Source of the DNA: Salvelinus alpinus
Lineage: Eukaryota > Chordata > Actinopteri > Salmoniformes > Salmonidae
Length of the DNA stretch: 64,000 nt
Direction: 5' to 3'
Assembly: GCF_045679555.1 (NCBI RefSeq)
Contig: NC_092092.1
Coordinates: forward strand, 21,312,469-21,376,468
Program-made: the position numbers and the translations under genes
Shown: one piece after another, positions 14,333 through 29,340 of the stretch
Layout: every line of letters begins with the position of its first letter
How positions within the stretch are numbered: the first letter of the stretch is position 1
Notes under the pieces: generated by a model
Database searches by the model: none
Seen by the model: the letters and a program-made list of their open reading frames with translations, nothing else
What the model was told of the DNA's origin: nothing

Positions 14333-15009
14333 CAGTAATCCCTCGTTTATCGCGGGGGTTACGTTCCGAAAATGACCCGCGATAAGTGAAATCCGCGAAA
14401 TAGAAAACTTCTTTTTTTTTTACAATTAGCAACTATTACATGTATACAAATACAGTGACTCACGTGTAGGCCGTTTCACTGCTCTTCAGACTGGGCCGCT
14501 GCATCCTGACTGCGCTCTGCAGTGTTCTCTTCTTCTGAAGCCCGCGGTGCAGGTGTGTTTGTTCGGGAGAAGAGCATAGTGATAGGCAGCTGTTGTCGCT
14601 CTTTTTTCTTCTTTGCAAAAAGATCCTTGTACACCGACATGCCACCATCGATTACGTTGGAGAACTGTAATGAACGGCTCATCAAAGGGTCCCATTCCTC
14701 AGCTACTCGCTTAAGTTCAGTGGCCATTCGCACCATGGTTGCTAAGCGACCAAGCGTTAGTCCTTCCTTCCTTCCTGGCCAACTTAATGTAAATTTGCCA
14801 AGCTGTTTTATGTACGTACACATAACTGCACGAGACGACAAAATGATAGCACAATTCGTAGCATGTTTTGATACAAGAAGCGGGAGTGAGTTTTTAGCGA
14901 ATCAGAATGCAGAGCACAATGCACCAAAAAAAAATAAAAAATGCATTATGAAAATCCGCGAAATAGCGAATCCGCGATAAGTGAACCGCGAAGTGGCGAG
15001 GGATCACTG
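14333..15009. mobile_element. Tigger/pogo-type DNA transposon, internally deleted
   Basis: TA dinucleotides (14331-14332 and 15010-15011) flank ends beginning CAGTAATCCCTCG on the left and, on the opposite strand, CAGTGATCCCTCG on the right, with GCGATAAGTG-type sequence next to both. These are typical pogo/Tigger termini. The element is 677 bp and keeps only the last part of a transposase gene on the - strand. It is nested inside the large inverted-repeat element. Confidence 0.8.
14476..14841 (-). pseudogene. Tigger-type transposase C-terminal fragment
   Basis: The 121-residue open frame lacks the N-terminal CENP-B-like DNA-binding domains and the DDE core. It keeps the tail typical of Tigger/TIGD-like proteins: a DPLMSRSLQFSNVIDGG block, a Lys-rich KKKKERQQLPITM block and an acidic, Ser/Ala/Glu-rich end. 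Intact Tigger transposases are several times longer, so it is a remnant left by internal deletion. No function is expected. Confidence 0.65.
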
Positions 15010-15535
15010 TAGTGGTATCTAGTGGTCAAAACCTGGTGCTTTCACACTACTTTATGGTAAATTATGCAAGCAACTTCAATGACAAATTTCTCTGAAGAGG
15101 GGAAAAAAACATCACTATATTCATAGGGAATACATTACATAGTATAGAGAAGCAATACTCCAAGCCACAGCTTCATACTACTTGTCAAACATAGAGAACT
15201 GATACTGTATACTGGTTGTTGGGGTGTGGGGGGTCCGGGGGTGGCTTTTGACAATTTTTTTGAGATTCCTCATGTCTTACTCATTAGTAGGAAGAAGTTT
15301 GGTCCAACTCGAATGTTGGGTACTTTCTTTATTTAATATTTTCTGAATCCTATAAATTAAAATGGCCAATTTGGGTGCAATCAATTAGCTTCATTTCTCA
15401 GAGATACAATTTAATTTCAACAAAATAATGTTTCAGGAATGTGAATCTTACCTGTTTCTAACTACAGAAACAATTTCATAACTACCTGAGATGGTGGGTG
15501 TCATGGCTTGCTGAAATGACATGGAACGACTCACT

Positions 15536-16886
<1,351 letters not shown>

Positions 16887-17481
16887 GGTGGAGGTGTGTA
16901 TGGGTTGTGCCTCTGTTGTGTAATTTGCACACTTCTCTGAGCATACACTATTTGTTTAGACTTTATTCTATAATCTAGTCTATGTGTAGCTAGACATATA
17001 ACCCAAGACTTCAGATTATTCGGCCGTACTATTTAGGAAAAGTTCATGGGATTTTTACATCAAAGTCAAAAGTGCTAGAGACAGTGAAAAATATGGACAG
17101 TGGTGTGTGTGCACTAACCCTAAACGTGAGATGAACTGTAGTTTTGAGAAACCATGAATTGAGTTGCGTTGCCTTTATAAATTTAACTTGACTGGCCAAT
17201 AAAAAAAAAGGTCTCCACCGCCAGGTCGACTGCGGGTCAGGCCCATCTCCCCAATCGAGAGGGACTGATCTGACTCGCTGTTTTTCCAAAAACACAAACT
17301 GTGAAATTTATACTTCAACAATGTCAGCTTCCCTCTGCACCACTGTCACTCAGAGCAGGCAGGCCTTACCGTTCTAGTTGCAGCAGCAGAAAACATTTGG
17401 GAAATAAGAGGATCCCGTATCATTTGCTGTTCCACCATTCCATGTCTTTCCGACCTTATTTGCGGATCCACCCTGAGCTTC

Positions 17482-17656
<175 letters not shown>

Positions 17657-20600
17657 TCCTGTGCCTCTGTGCCCACTTGTTCAGTGTGACTGCTGGCACG
17701 GTTTAATCTCGGAGAGGGCAGGGGCGCTCACACTCTCCGGGCCAAGTGCCAGCCTGTCCTCTACACCCATGTTTGACCACAGAGCCAAAAGCGAGTGTTT
17801 TCTATTTCTCTTGGATCCCTCTTTCAAAAGGTTTTCCTTGCTCTGTCTGTCGAAAGCTTAACCCCCGTTTCCAATGAGAAGTTCTCGTCCTGGCAAGAAA
17901 CGGCTTAAACGAACACAGAATATTTCATTTTCGAGGGAAAAAATAAATAGATTGTGAAAACAAACTGGATGGGGTCTTTCATAAGTGCAGTTTGGAGTGT
18001 GGCTACAAACAGGAAAGGTGAGACACAGGTAAATGTGTCGGCTCATTCAATTAGCATTGACTCTGGCTAGAATGTCTTTCCATAAAAGCCTTCGCCGACT
18101 GAGCCAACGTCTTCTAATCCCACACGGGGCTGGCTGAATTTATTAAATTACTTCCAAGATTACATATGAAAAAAGTCTTCAAATATGCTGAGATGCACAA
18201 GATAAGCTTTCAAAGCTGCCTATCTGGTAATTCACAGAGAGAGCATTTTTGAATGGAAATTACTACTCATGGGCAGTTTTCACTCAGTGGATCCTGTAAA
18301 ACTAAGTGCCACATTTATCCTCTCCCACTAAGGAAATAGCTTTAAAAAAAGTATTCCAGGAGATTCACTGAAGATGTACACTGTAGCTTTGATAGCTATT
18401 AGAGTAGAAATATTTACTAATACAAATTTGACTACTGCAACGACTATGACTACTAATGCTATTAATAATAACAATAGTTATGTTTATGATAAAATAATAT
18501 ATGACTTATTCACTTTAATAAATATTATTTCAATACAATAAAATGTGTACGTGTATTTTATAAATGTTTAAAAATAAGGGTGGTTAATCATAGAGATGAA
18601 CAGACTAACAGACTATATATTTATCTAAATTTGTTTGTATTTATCCAGTCACTGTATTTGTCTATGTGAATATACAGGGGAAACAGGCCTGCTGTGAACT
18701 ATAAGAACAGTCTGGGTAATACAACAAACATTTTCCCTCGCATCCTTTTACATGTACAGTGTAAAGTTTTACATTGAGTCTAAATTGGGTTTGCAGTATC
18801 TGTTAGCATTTATGAGGCCCTCAAACTTGGCCGGCACATGGAAACAACACCCTGGATCTTACAATTACCCCTTCCACTCCAGTTAAACACTCTACGCCCT
18901 AAAAAAGAAAGGTTCCGTAATGAGATTTTGCCAAAACATCAAACTGTAAGGTTGCGCTAGCTTTTCCGCTCCATCAGGGAATATAAAGTTTAAGACCCCT
19001 TTGCTATCAGTGACCCAGAGAGAAAAGGCACTGGCTGGAGAAGTGGCCCTCTAATTACCCAATGTGTGAGTGTGCAGTGAGACGCGGAGCCGCTGCAACA
19101 ATGACACCTTGGGATGTATAGTTACAGCTGAACAGGACCCCTAATTTATATCAGCACTATCGCAGGGCTAAATTTATTGACGGTAACGAAATACAGTGAG
19201 ATCTGTTTTAAAAAGCCCTAAGGCCTCTTATTTTACAACTTGTCTGTCTTTCACTCTAGCCTAAACTGTAACTGTAGAGCTGACATGAAGGACATATGGT
19301 TTCCAAAGAAACCATTAGAAGGACACCCAGGCCCCCACACCCCAATCCCCACCTCAACCACCACCCCAATAAACTACATTATTCGTCAACTTAGAATGAC
19401 TGAGTTCTGTGTATCTAGACAAAAAGGGGAAAATGTGATGTTCAAACAGTTTTCAAGGAAAGTGAATTTACTGAGTGACACTGGATGATCATTTGAATGC
19501 GAGTCAGGGGGAATTTGGGATGGAGAGGGAGAGGGGGGAAGACGTGCCTGTAACAGAGAGGTCAGACAGAAAACTTCAAAGTCGACGTTCAGAATTCAGT
19601 GTGTTTTTATGTGAGGGTCTGTGTTCTCTCCCAGTGGTTTTAAGTTCAAACGAGCGAGGGCTTATAAAAGGCATGTTAGGCCTATTATGTACATCCTATC
19701 TGTTCCAGACCTTACTGACCTTCACGAGACGTCCAGAAATAAGCAGTCATTAACTCGACCTCCACTGGAATTTATTTACGCTGGCTAATTTCTGCCTAGT
19801 TTTTGCAAGACCAAGGAGGGAGACGAACATCCTGGTTTTATTGGCCATTAGAGAGCTTGGGTTAACGCAGGGCAGTTTGTTTGGCTAAGTGGGGCAATTT
19901 TCGTCTTTAAGTATCTCATGCCACTTCCCCTCGCAACATGTAAATGATACACACTCAGCCTTCCCACCCCAACTCCTCCAACTTGGTGAGAATTTCAATC
20001 AAACTCGCTATCAAACTTTTTCTCTGAATTGTCCCACAAATATTTTTTCATGAAATCTATTTGTTCATTAAATATTTGCATATGTATCCTTATGTTCACT
20101 TCGTGGAACTGTTTTAAAAATTATCTGTTTACAATGCGGTGTTACAGTACATGGGGTGTGTTTTCAGATAGGAGACTGGTTATTATTCATGCTCTTCATT
20201 TGGTCCAGCTCAGGTGGACTGAGGCCTGCTGTTATCTCTGGCTGATGAGGTCATGTAATGAGGTCATATAGATAACCTGCTGCTGGAAGCCAAGTAACAC
20301 TGTCTACCAGGGACAGAGTGGAATGTCACTGCAGTATCATGTAAAATAATATTTCTACTTTTGATTTTAAAGCTACTGTCTGTTAGTTATCCAATCATTT
20401 CAACTAATGACGAATTCACCAAATACACAATGAGATCAGTACAACTGTTTTGCCTCATTATAACCAAATAAACTCACAAATTCACTTGTTGTCACCTACT
20501 GTATATCTTCTCATTAATATTCCCCAACTCCCTGGACGTGTTGCCAAATCTCACACAAAGGACAACAAGCCACAATTTGACCTGAGGATTAGATTCGTGC

Positions 20601-21110
20601 ACAGTCTTAGCTGGGACGCCCATCTTTCACCCCCTCCTCTCCCCTTCCCTCCCCTTTTCACCTCCATCCTCCCTCCTCTCCTCCTCACCGACCCAGCGTC
20701 CTCCCCCTTTGCCCTGAGGAGGACGAGGCCAGAACAGCTGCACAGCCAATTGTCTGCTGTGAGTTACAGCAAGGTGCCTGGCTCCAGGCTTTTATTGATA
20801 ATATTACAGTACTTGATGTAAATATGACTGCGGTGGCCTTCCCCCTCAGCGTGGGTCGAGGCTGGCCTGCAAACCAAACCCTGACCCCCGCGCACAGCTC
20901 CCCGAGGTGGAACACACAGCACAGGCTGCCGCTTGCAGGAAGCACGTAAGTGACGTTTGCCATAATAAATATCCTCCTGCTTTTTTGACAAAGGTTTTGT
21001 ACTGCTTTATAGATTTATTTTATTTTATTTTGGGCCATAACTTCACACAGAACCGTATCTTGGGGCTGCAGGCCTCATTGCTACTAGAGAGTTGAAAGGT
21101 CATTGGCTTC
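17657..21110. other. Largely non-repetitive, candidate regulatory DNA
   Basis: There is no credible gene in this 3.4 kb. Several sub-blocks (about 17880-18240, 18830-19230, 19640-20030 and 20560-20960) are repeat-free and more complex in composition than the AT-rich spacers between them. They contain homeodomain ATTA cores and long intact word stretches typical of conserved non-coding elements. Open frames are under 125 residues with no domain. The call of regulatory potential is inference from composition and from proximity to six2. Confidence 0.3.
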
Positions 21111-22699
21111 AGAAAGTATTCATACCCTTTTACTTATTCCACGTTTTGTTGTGTTACAGCCTGAAATCAAACATGTTTTTAGACATTTTTACAAATGTAT
21201 TGAAAATGAAATACAGAAATATCTAATTTAAATAAGTATTCACATCCCTGAGTCAATACTTTGTAGAAGCACCTTTGGCAGTGACTACAGCTGTGAGTCT
21301 TTTTGGGTAAGTCTCTAAGGGCTTTGCACACCTGGATTTTACAATATTTGCCCATTATTATTTAAAAATTCTTCAAGCTCTGTCAAGTTGATTGTTGATC
21401 ATTGCTAGACAGCTATTTTCATGTCTTGCCATAGATTTTCAAGCGGATTAAAATCCAAACTGTAACTAGGTCTCTCTGGGAACATTTAATGTCATCTTGG
21501 TAAGCAACTCCAGTGTAGATTTGGCCTTGTGTTTTGGGTTATTGTCCTGTTGAAAGGTGAATTTTTCTCCCAGTGTCTGGTGGAAAGCAGACTGAACCAG
21601 GTTTTCCTCTAGGATTTTGCCTTTGCTTATAGCTGTATTCTGTTTCTTTTTATCCTAAAAAACTCCCTAGTCCTTGCCGATGACAACCATACCCATAACA
21701 TGATGCAGCCCCCAACATGCTTGAAAATATGAAGAGTGGTACTCAGAGATGTGGATTTGCCCTAAACATAAAGCTTTGTATTCAGGACAAAAGGTGTATT
21801 TCTTTGCTACATTATTTACTTAAGTCTCTTGTTGCAACAGGATGCATGTTTTGGAAATGTTTTATTTTGTACAGGCTTCCTTTTCTCTCTGTCATTTAGG
21901 TTAGTATTGTGAAGTAACTACAAAGTTGTTGATCCATCCTCAGTTTTCTCTTATCACAGCCATTACAAAAATAAATTTAGGAATGGCGCCTGTATCTTTG
22001 TGGTGACTGGGTATATTGATACAGCTTCCAAAGCCCAATTAATGACGTCAACATGCTCAAAGGGATATTCCACGTCTGCTTTTTTCTCTTCTTTTTTTCA
22101 CGTCTATCAAGGCATTTTGAATGCCTTCGTTGTGAGGTATTGAAAAACCTCCCTGGTCTTTGTTGTTGAATCTGTGCTAGAAATGTACTACTCGATTGAG
22201 GGACCTTACAGATAATTGTATGTGTGGGATACAAAGATGGGGTAGTCAATCAAAAATCATGTTAACCACTATTATTGAACACGGAATGAGTCCATGCAAC
22301 TTATTATGCAATTTGTTAAAGGCCTTTACAGACTGTACATCGGATTCAGTATTTTACGATTATCACGTCACACTGTGCGATGTTACCAAATTAAAATCTT
22401 GGTATTAACCTGGCCAGATTGTACGATTTACTTCAGTTCTGCAGTTCTTCAGCACCAGCAGCACCAGCATCACTCTATGTACTGTATATGCGGGAGTGAA
22501 GTGAGTTTTGACTCAAGACATTTCAGCTTTGAATTTTTTTACATTTTTAAACTGTTCTACAAACAAAATTCAACTTGGACATTATGGGGTATTGTGTGTA
22601 GATCAGTGACACAAAATCTAAATTTAATCCATTTTAAATTCAGGCTTAAACACAACAAAATGTGGAAAAAGTCAATGGGTGTGAATACTTTCTGAAGAC
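21111..22699 (-). mobile_element. Tc1-like element, decayed (copy C, inverted)
   Basis: The left end reads CAGAAAGTATTCATACCCTT and the right end reads GGGTGTGAATACTTTCTG, forming inverted termini. The body is the reverse complement of copy B: for example GCTTGAAAATATGAAGAGTGG (about 21719) matches CCACTCTTCATATTTTCAAGC near 3520. The transposase would be on the - strand and is interrupted by many stops. At about 1.59 kb this is close to the full element length. Confidence 0.75.
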
Positions 22700-22782
22700 A
22701 CTGTGTGTACTGTTGGTCGGTACAGTGTACTGCACACATGCTCTGTAGCACTGGGAGGCTCAGTCATTCTCTCTATCTCTCG

Positions 22783-22784
<2 letters not shown>

Positions 22785-22868
<84 letters not shown>
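22785..22868. repeat. (CA)n microsatellite
   Basis: About 42 uninterrupted CA units, followed by a short imperfect CA tail to about 22900. Confidence 0.98.
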
Positions 22869-22869
<1 letters not shown>

Positions 22870-22900
22870 TCACTTATGCATGTGTGCACACACACACATA

Positions 22901-24290
22901 GCCTGCCGCCTTGCCTCTCCTCCTGCGCCAGCTGCAGAGTGTGTGCAGACAGACGGATCTTACTCCCAGTGATTAGGTCTTTCATGTGCCCTGACCTGAG
23001 GGTGTTAAGTCAGCTTTAATGCCTGAGCATTGAATTCTCTACTGTCTTCACTACTGGAGCTAAAGAGCCCCCCCCCCCCCCCCCCCCCCACAGATGCAGT
23101 CCACCCACACTCCATTCCTTCACTGATGCACTGAGGGGAGATACAATTTGAACACTGTGCCTTTCCACCAGCCAAGACAGGAAACGAATATGAATGTGGT
23201 ATAAGCTTCCCCATTTCCTAGTTGATTAATATTATATGCTGAATGGATGCAGGTCCTGACAGTTAAGATGACAATATGAAGACAAAAGGGCCATATTTCA
23301 TTATTACTTTCAGCAGTGCTCATTAAATTCTGTTACTCGATTAGCCATCTGCTGGGTGTGAGGGAGAAGAGTGAACAGAGGAGTGGGGATGTTACTGTAC
23401 ATGTATGGTAGCCTGATCGGTGTTTTTGCTCCACTGAAGCTGTTTATACTCATTAAAGATACCCATTAGATGGTATACAGTACATATACAAAGTCATCTT
23501 ATCAACAAATACATTAAATGAAAGAAAAATATATTTCATTATTTTCATACATGTTATAACCAATTATAAATAAACAGGTTTCAGAGGGGTTGGTAATTCA
23601 CACATGCTTTTTCTAAGTGTCAGTGAAAAGAATGGATATAGTGTTGCCCGTTTAAGGGTCACGAGTTGCCAATGTGGAATGGACACATGTAGCAATTTAT
23701 CACTTGTCTCTCAACGCGTGTGTGGGTGGCCGAGCTCCGGGTATTATTGCAATTTGTGAGCAACTGACAGTAATCCCCCCCCTCTCCCAGTGAAGGCCAT
23801 ATTTTCCTCTGCATGCAGGGAAGCACGTCTTCAGTAAACCTCATCCTACAAAAAATGTATACTCCCCCGCTATATGTACTTCATGTACAGACCATGATAC
23901 TGTATATACTGTAGACCAAAGACATATATTTAAATGTATGGCTCTGCTGTAGACAGCTAGAGACATGCTTACAATAGCAGTTTTTTAACTATTAATCAAT
24001 CCCATTAAAACGTCAGAAACAGATACGCCTACATTTTTGTGCTGTTAGATGTTGTTACACATTCTGAAGTTGTATGTGTGTTCTTTTTATCTAGGAAATA
24101 ATCATAGTTCAATATCGTTTCCTTTTGGGCCTAATAAACTATCCCTGTTTTTGAAATACTTAAGGGCTTTCTACTGAGATATTAATTATACATAAATATG
24201 TTTGCTAAAACAGGTTTGTCTGATTTTAAATGAATAATGCTGAAAATAGTCTTTAAGAAACAACCAATTCAAAAAAAGTTAGCATTGCCT
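22901..24290. other. Intergenic stretch, no gene seen
   Basis: Apart from the poly-C run the sequence is unclassified, and open frames are all under 70 residues. One weak CTCF-like core on the - strand (CCAGCAGATGGC, at about 23346-23357 read in reverse) lacks the downstream part of the motif. Confidence 0.4.
23068..23089. repeat. Poly-C run of about 22 bases
   Basis: A homopolymer C tract, which may be partly an assembly or sequencing length estimate. Confidence 0.9.
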
Positions 24291-24295
24291 TCATA

Positions 24296-25860
24296 TCACA
24301 CTGTTAAAAATAAAGGTGCAAGTTGGAACCAAATAAGGTTCTTGAGAGCGATGCCATAGGATAACCATTTTAGGGTCTCTGAAGAACCATGCAAAATAGG
24401 ACCAGAATTGAATAGCCCTGCTGTAGGGCCTTTTTCGCATATTCCCCAGTGTGCCATTCGAGTGGATTTTAGATACCAGTACCACCCATGACTGTGTTTG
24501 CTTGTGACAAAGACATGCTTGTTGCATTCATTCATTTTCAGTCCTGTGACCTTCACCAAGTGAGATCCTAAGTGAATATGTTGTAATTGAAATGTAATTA
24601 TTTAAGACAATACAATACATACACTGAGTATACCAAACATTAAGAACACCTTCCTAATATGGAGTTGCACACCCCCTTTTTGCCCTCAGAACAGCCTCAA
24701 TTCATTGTGGCATGGACTCTACAAGGTGTCAAGCGTTCCACAGGGATGCTGGCCCATGTTGACTCCAATGCTTTCCACAGTTGTGTCAAGTTCTCTGGAT
24801 GTCCTTTAAGTAGTGGACCATTCTTGATACACACAGGAAACTGTTGAGCGTGAAAAACACAGCAGCGTTGCAGTTCTTGACGCACTCAAATCATTGCGCC
24901 TGGCACCTACTACCATACCCTGTTCAAAGGCACTTAAATATTTTATCATGCTCATTCACCCTCTGAATGGCACACATACACAATCCATGTCTCAATTATC
25001 TCCTCCCCTTCATCTACACTTATAAAGTGGATTCAACAAGTGACATCAGTAAGGGAGCATAGCTTTCACCTAGATTAATCTGGTCAGTCTGTCATGGAAA
25101 GAGCAGGTGTTCCTAATGTTTTGTACACTCAGCATATTTTATAAGGCCTTCTTTTGAGGGTCTAGTTTTACCCACATCAGGCCTGCAAGTCATATTATTT
25201 AGAATTTTTATTCACTCGCAACCTGCATCAAGAATAACGGCCAGGCTTGGAAAGACTAGACCTTAAACATCTCAACTGGAACAACCATTTCAGTACCAGG
25301 TGCAATAAGCCAAGTAACAGATTGGAATATTTCAGAAAAATGCTTGTTATTTATATTTGAGATGCATACGATTAATTAATCAATCAATGTACATGCAAAA
25401 ACATTGATATTGAAATAAACAATTCAAAAAAATATACCGGCAATAGAGCATGCTGGGAAATATGATAATGATGAGTGTAGTTTTGGTTCAACTCTGGTTA
25501 TTAACACCAACCCTGGGGTTATTTTACACCACTGAGTGTTAATTTAACTCTTTACAGTGTTACTTTAACTCTTGAATCAACAGTAGAAATGTTACACTGA
25601 AAACTCAACACTATTTAACACTGGCCAATTTGCAGTGTGCTATGAAAGGGACACATCTCCAGGCTTCCATACATTTCAAGAACCATACATTTCTGAAGAA
25701 CCGTAGATGCCACATCAAGAACCCCACACTTCACTCAACGGTTATTTTTTGGGCAAGAGTTCTCCAAGGAACATTAAGAGCTGAGGAAGAACCATTTAAG
25801 AATGAATTCTCAGTACAGTATCATTTATTGAACTTCAACTAATGTACATTTAATTTTCAT
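24296..25860. repeat. Possible composite dispersed repeat split by a Tc1 MITE
   Basis: The left part (24296-24600) has AAGGTTCTTGAGAG and GAAGAACCAT motifs. The right part (about 25480-25830) has AACTCTTTACAGTGTTAC and several AAGAACC motifs. Both resemble a fish repeat built on AAGAACC/GGTTCTT words. A Tc1-like MITE lies between them. Boundaries and family are uncertain. Confidence 0.35.
24622..25133. mobile_element. Non-autonomous Tc1-like element
   Basis: A TA at 24620-24621 precedes CACTGAGTATACCAAACATT. The right end carries GTGTTCCTAATGTTTTGTAC then ACTCAGC, the inverted counterpart. At about 510 bp it is an internally deleted member of a common salmonid Tc1-like family, without a usable transposase frame. 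Confidence 0.8.
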
Positions 25861-26876
25861 TCATACTGCTCATTGACAATCAGGGTTTGAATAACACAAG
25901 GTGAAGAATAACAATATAATGTCAATATTATCAAATGTAAAATGAGTAACATTCTCAAAATACAAAATATCATAATAAAACGTTTCATGGTATTTCACCC
26001 CAGAACCACACACCAGTGTGTTGAGTTTTATCCACATTGAAAGGCAGACTGACCATTAAGGTCACAATCTGACACATTATGCCACCTCAATGATGATTGA
26101 ACGTGATACTGACTTGCAGAAGTGAGAAACAAGTGAAATATCTGAGGTCAGTTACAGGGCCATATGTTATTACTTTGGAAGAAATAAGGTGAACAAATCT
26201 TACATAGTTGACTCAGAACATCTGAACTTTTATGGGAAAAGTCAATTTTGATGAATCGAATAGTTTGTTACAAAGAAGGATCCGTTCTAGGAATTAATCT
26301 AAATGAGTTGTGTTAAAAAATATCTAATGTTTTGGTCAACAGGAAAATGATTAATTTCCATGTTAACATTAGCAAAAGCAGCAGTAGAAAGGGAAACTAC
26401 TGTATCTGTAATGACACATATGGGCCATTTCCTGGTGTATACTGTGGTTGCACACTCAAATTGATTGTAATTGTTAGCTTCCTGAATTTTGCAGGCGTTT
26501 AATTTGCCAGACTGGCTGAATTAAAAAACAATCATGAAATTCCACTCCTCCATATAAAAACAAGTATGTATACGTTTATTTACAAATCAAATATCTCTTG
26601 CCTAATCTATACATGTTTTTATATAACACAATTAAAGGCACTCCACTGTAAATACTGACATGCTTGATGGACAATCTGAGATCTTGAGAAGGAACTCATT
26701 ATTATGAAAAGAATACAATTATAGAGTTTTCTTTCTGATGCTAAAGACACGTGTTCAGAAGGATGGATCAGCCATAGTTTGGATTGGTGTAAGACACTAT
26801 AGAAGTTCTAATGTATTGATTCTAATCTACGCTATTCCGCTATACATAGAGAAAACTAGGCAATAACTGCCGTTGT
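25861..26876. other. AT-rich intergenic DNA, nothing recognised
   Basis: No gene, array or classified element was seen. Confidence 0.4.
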
Positions 26877-27326
26877 CTTGAACTCAGTGTTCCCCCTATG
26901 TTCATTAAATCATTGCTGCCACTCAAAAAAATATTAATAATTCAGAATGGTAAACGTTTTCAGTGTAAACTTAAAAGACTAAAACCAGAAATATAGTATG
27001 TAGAAAATATTATGGAGCTATATATTTGTTAACAAGATCATATTTGAAAACTAATAATTACCTAAATAAAAACTAGATAGTCAGAGCGAATCTAAAATTC
27101 CAAGAATAGCATGGCATGGGGCCTCCATTGATTTTGTTATGTTTGAGTCACTCAGATAGCATAGGAACACTGCATAAGCCTTGACAAAATGTGTAGAACT
27201 GCATGAAACTAGCTTTAAAACAGCAACATTTTGTCTCCGGGGCCAAGAGGAGGGCCTTTAAATATTTTGGTCGGGGAAGTCCCCATCGCTGCTGAAAAAA
27301 ATCCTAGGGGAAACACTGCTTGAACT
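26877..27326. mobile_element. hAT-type MITE with perfect 8-bp target duplication
   Basis: The element runs 26885-27318. It begins CAGTGTTCCCCCTA and ends TAGGGGAAACACTG, inverted ends characteristic of hAT elements. An identical 8-mer CTTGAACT lies on both sides (26877-26884 and 27319-27326). At 434 bp it carries no transposase. The exact duplication suggests a fairly recent insertion. Confidence 0.88.
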
Positions 27327-29340
27327 CATGAACTTACTGTACTGGAAGGAGGTGAACATGTTTTAATGCTGCACGCAAACGCATAAAACAGTCCTTCAAA
27401 GTACAGTAAAGCATGACATGATAATAGCTAACAATGAGTCAAGATCAATTGGTCAATGGTCTGTATATGACAAAAACATGTAGGCCTACAGTATGTCCTG
27501 CATTCTGTACTGTACTTATATGGTGCAGCAGTATCATACATTACTACAACTGACTGTATCGTGGAAGTATTTACTGGCCATGTGGCTTGTGACACCCCAT
27601 GAACTCCTAGTTTCAAGTGAAACCACAAATCGCAGTAAAATCCAGAGGACAGGAATGGATACAAACTCAGCATTAGCACATAACTAATTACTGTGGATCA
27701 ATGTTAATAAAATCTTTCCTGACATATAAAGTCCATGGTCTATAAAAGGGACCTTGCATAAGGGGAAAACATTAAGCGATGTTGCAGGTTTCTATGACCA
27801 GAGAGCAAACTGCCTTACAGTATACGTAAAGAGATACCCTCCCAGACTGTAACAGGCCATTGTAGTCATAGTATATGTGAGAGGAGAGATTGAGAAAAGA
27901 GCACAAGCTGGTTGATGAGAGGCATCAGATTGTAACAACATCCTCTGCGGTAGAAGCCATCTTAGCTGACCCTAAACTCCTTGTTAGGTGCCCAGGTAAA
28001 AGCCTTTTCTCTGTCCCACACAGCAGATGAGTGCAGTACACCTATCCAGCCTATCATATGCCCATATGGGGAAGCAGAGGTAATGAGGGCACTGTAAAGA
28101 AACCCTTCCCTATCACCCAGTGTATTCATCTAGTCTAATGCTCATTAAACAATAACATCAACTCAGGAGGAAAATAGATACATTTTAGATTTTCTTGTTC
28201 TGAATTTGAATCTGAATCTGAAATTCTAATAAGCACTGAAACGAGTAGCTATAAGATGTATCTCCAACTTGCCTGTTCCTTGTTTGGAGAATCTGAATGG
28301 ATGATGTTTTGGATAAGGGTTAAATAATTAAATGATCATCCAAAAATAATACTAAAATGATTAAAATAGTCATTGAGTCTATTGCGAAACGCTGAGAAAA
28401 TAAATGTACAGCTTAGTAAGAAAAGTTGGCAGATAATGCTGAAATAGAATTTGAATAAATGGGAGAAGTCTGAAGCAGACTTTTTCAGTAATTCTAAAAA
28501 AAAAGTGTTTGCTTGGTTTTCTTGAAAGAGATAGAAAAACGTGTTTATTCACCAATATTTAAGGGAATTTAACATTTGTGTCAAAATTCATCATCTATAG
28601 TGTGTATATCATTAGTCTCACATCTTAAAGAACAAAGATGCCATGAAGGGTGAGAGAGGTCAATAGACAAAACAAGCTGACAATCAAATCACAATGTTTT
28701 TTGCCACCAGCAACGATTTCAATAAAGTGCCAATTAAGTATGTGTTTTGTCCGTGTAGTTCGCCCATTCTGCCTTTGAACGCGTGCATTGGTCCCTGAGA
28801 AATGTTATACAGTGCTGGGACATGGTTTCAGGAGGTTTGATGTTTCGCTCTATGGGCCATGTTGCCTCAGGGGTGCCTTCTGCAGTGTCATCAGAATTAC
28901 ATTTTGTGATTAGCAATAGACCTACCTGCAAAACAACACAATTTGAATAGGCTACTGAGTTGTACTACTGCTAGTGACTACTGCTATAATTAATTCGTCA
29001 CTTTGTATAACCAACCATCTAAATAATAATAATAATATATTTCTTTCATTTTTTCCTTCATTATCTCTATCATCAAATATTTTGGTGTAAATCATCGATA
29101 AGTTGTTTCTATAGCGTAGTGGCAAGTTAATGTAAGCCTACCCTAAAATGTTTGATAAAAATGTTTACATGTTTCACTCTACTTTGCACTTACTGTGAGT
29201 ATAAACTATAAAGACTACCCTAGCCCTTGTGAGAATCTATGTGGACAATAGTTTGTTTTCTCATTAAACAACTTAAAACCCTTTTGGCTGTTTTGGAGGC
29301 CTATCAACAGGGGAAAATGCAGACCGCAGGTGCTCTCCTC
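27327..29340. other. AT-rich intergenic DNA upstream of six2
   Basis: No gene or recognised repeat. Open frames are under 85 residues. Confidence 0.4.

Larger units (their letters stand above)
13129..15535. mobile_element. 2.4 kb element with about 500-bp inverted arms
   Basis: The left arm (about 13134-13640) and right arm (about 15030-15530) are diverged reverse complements over roughly 500 bp. Shared landmarks include GAAATTGTTTCTG-type, CTGAAACATT-type and CAGTATACAGTATCAG-type blocks. A 5-bp TCACT lies directly outside both ends (13129-13133, 15531-15535), a possible target duplication. The interior holds about 690 bp of unassigned DNA and a nested Tigger-type element. No transposase of its own was found. 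It could be a foldback-type transposon or an inverted duplication; the superfamily is unknown. Confidence 0.7.
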
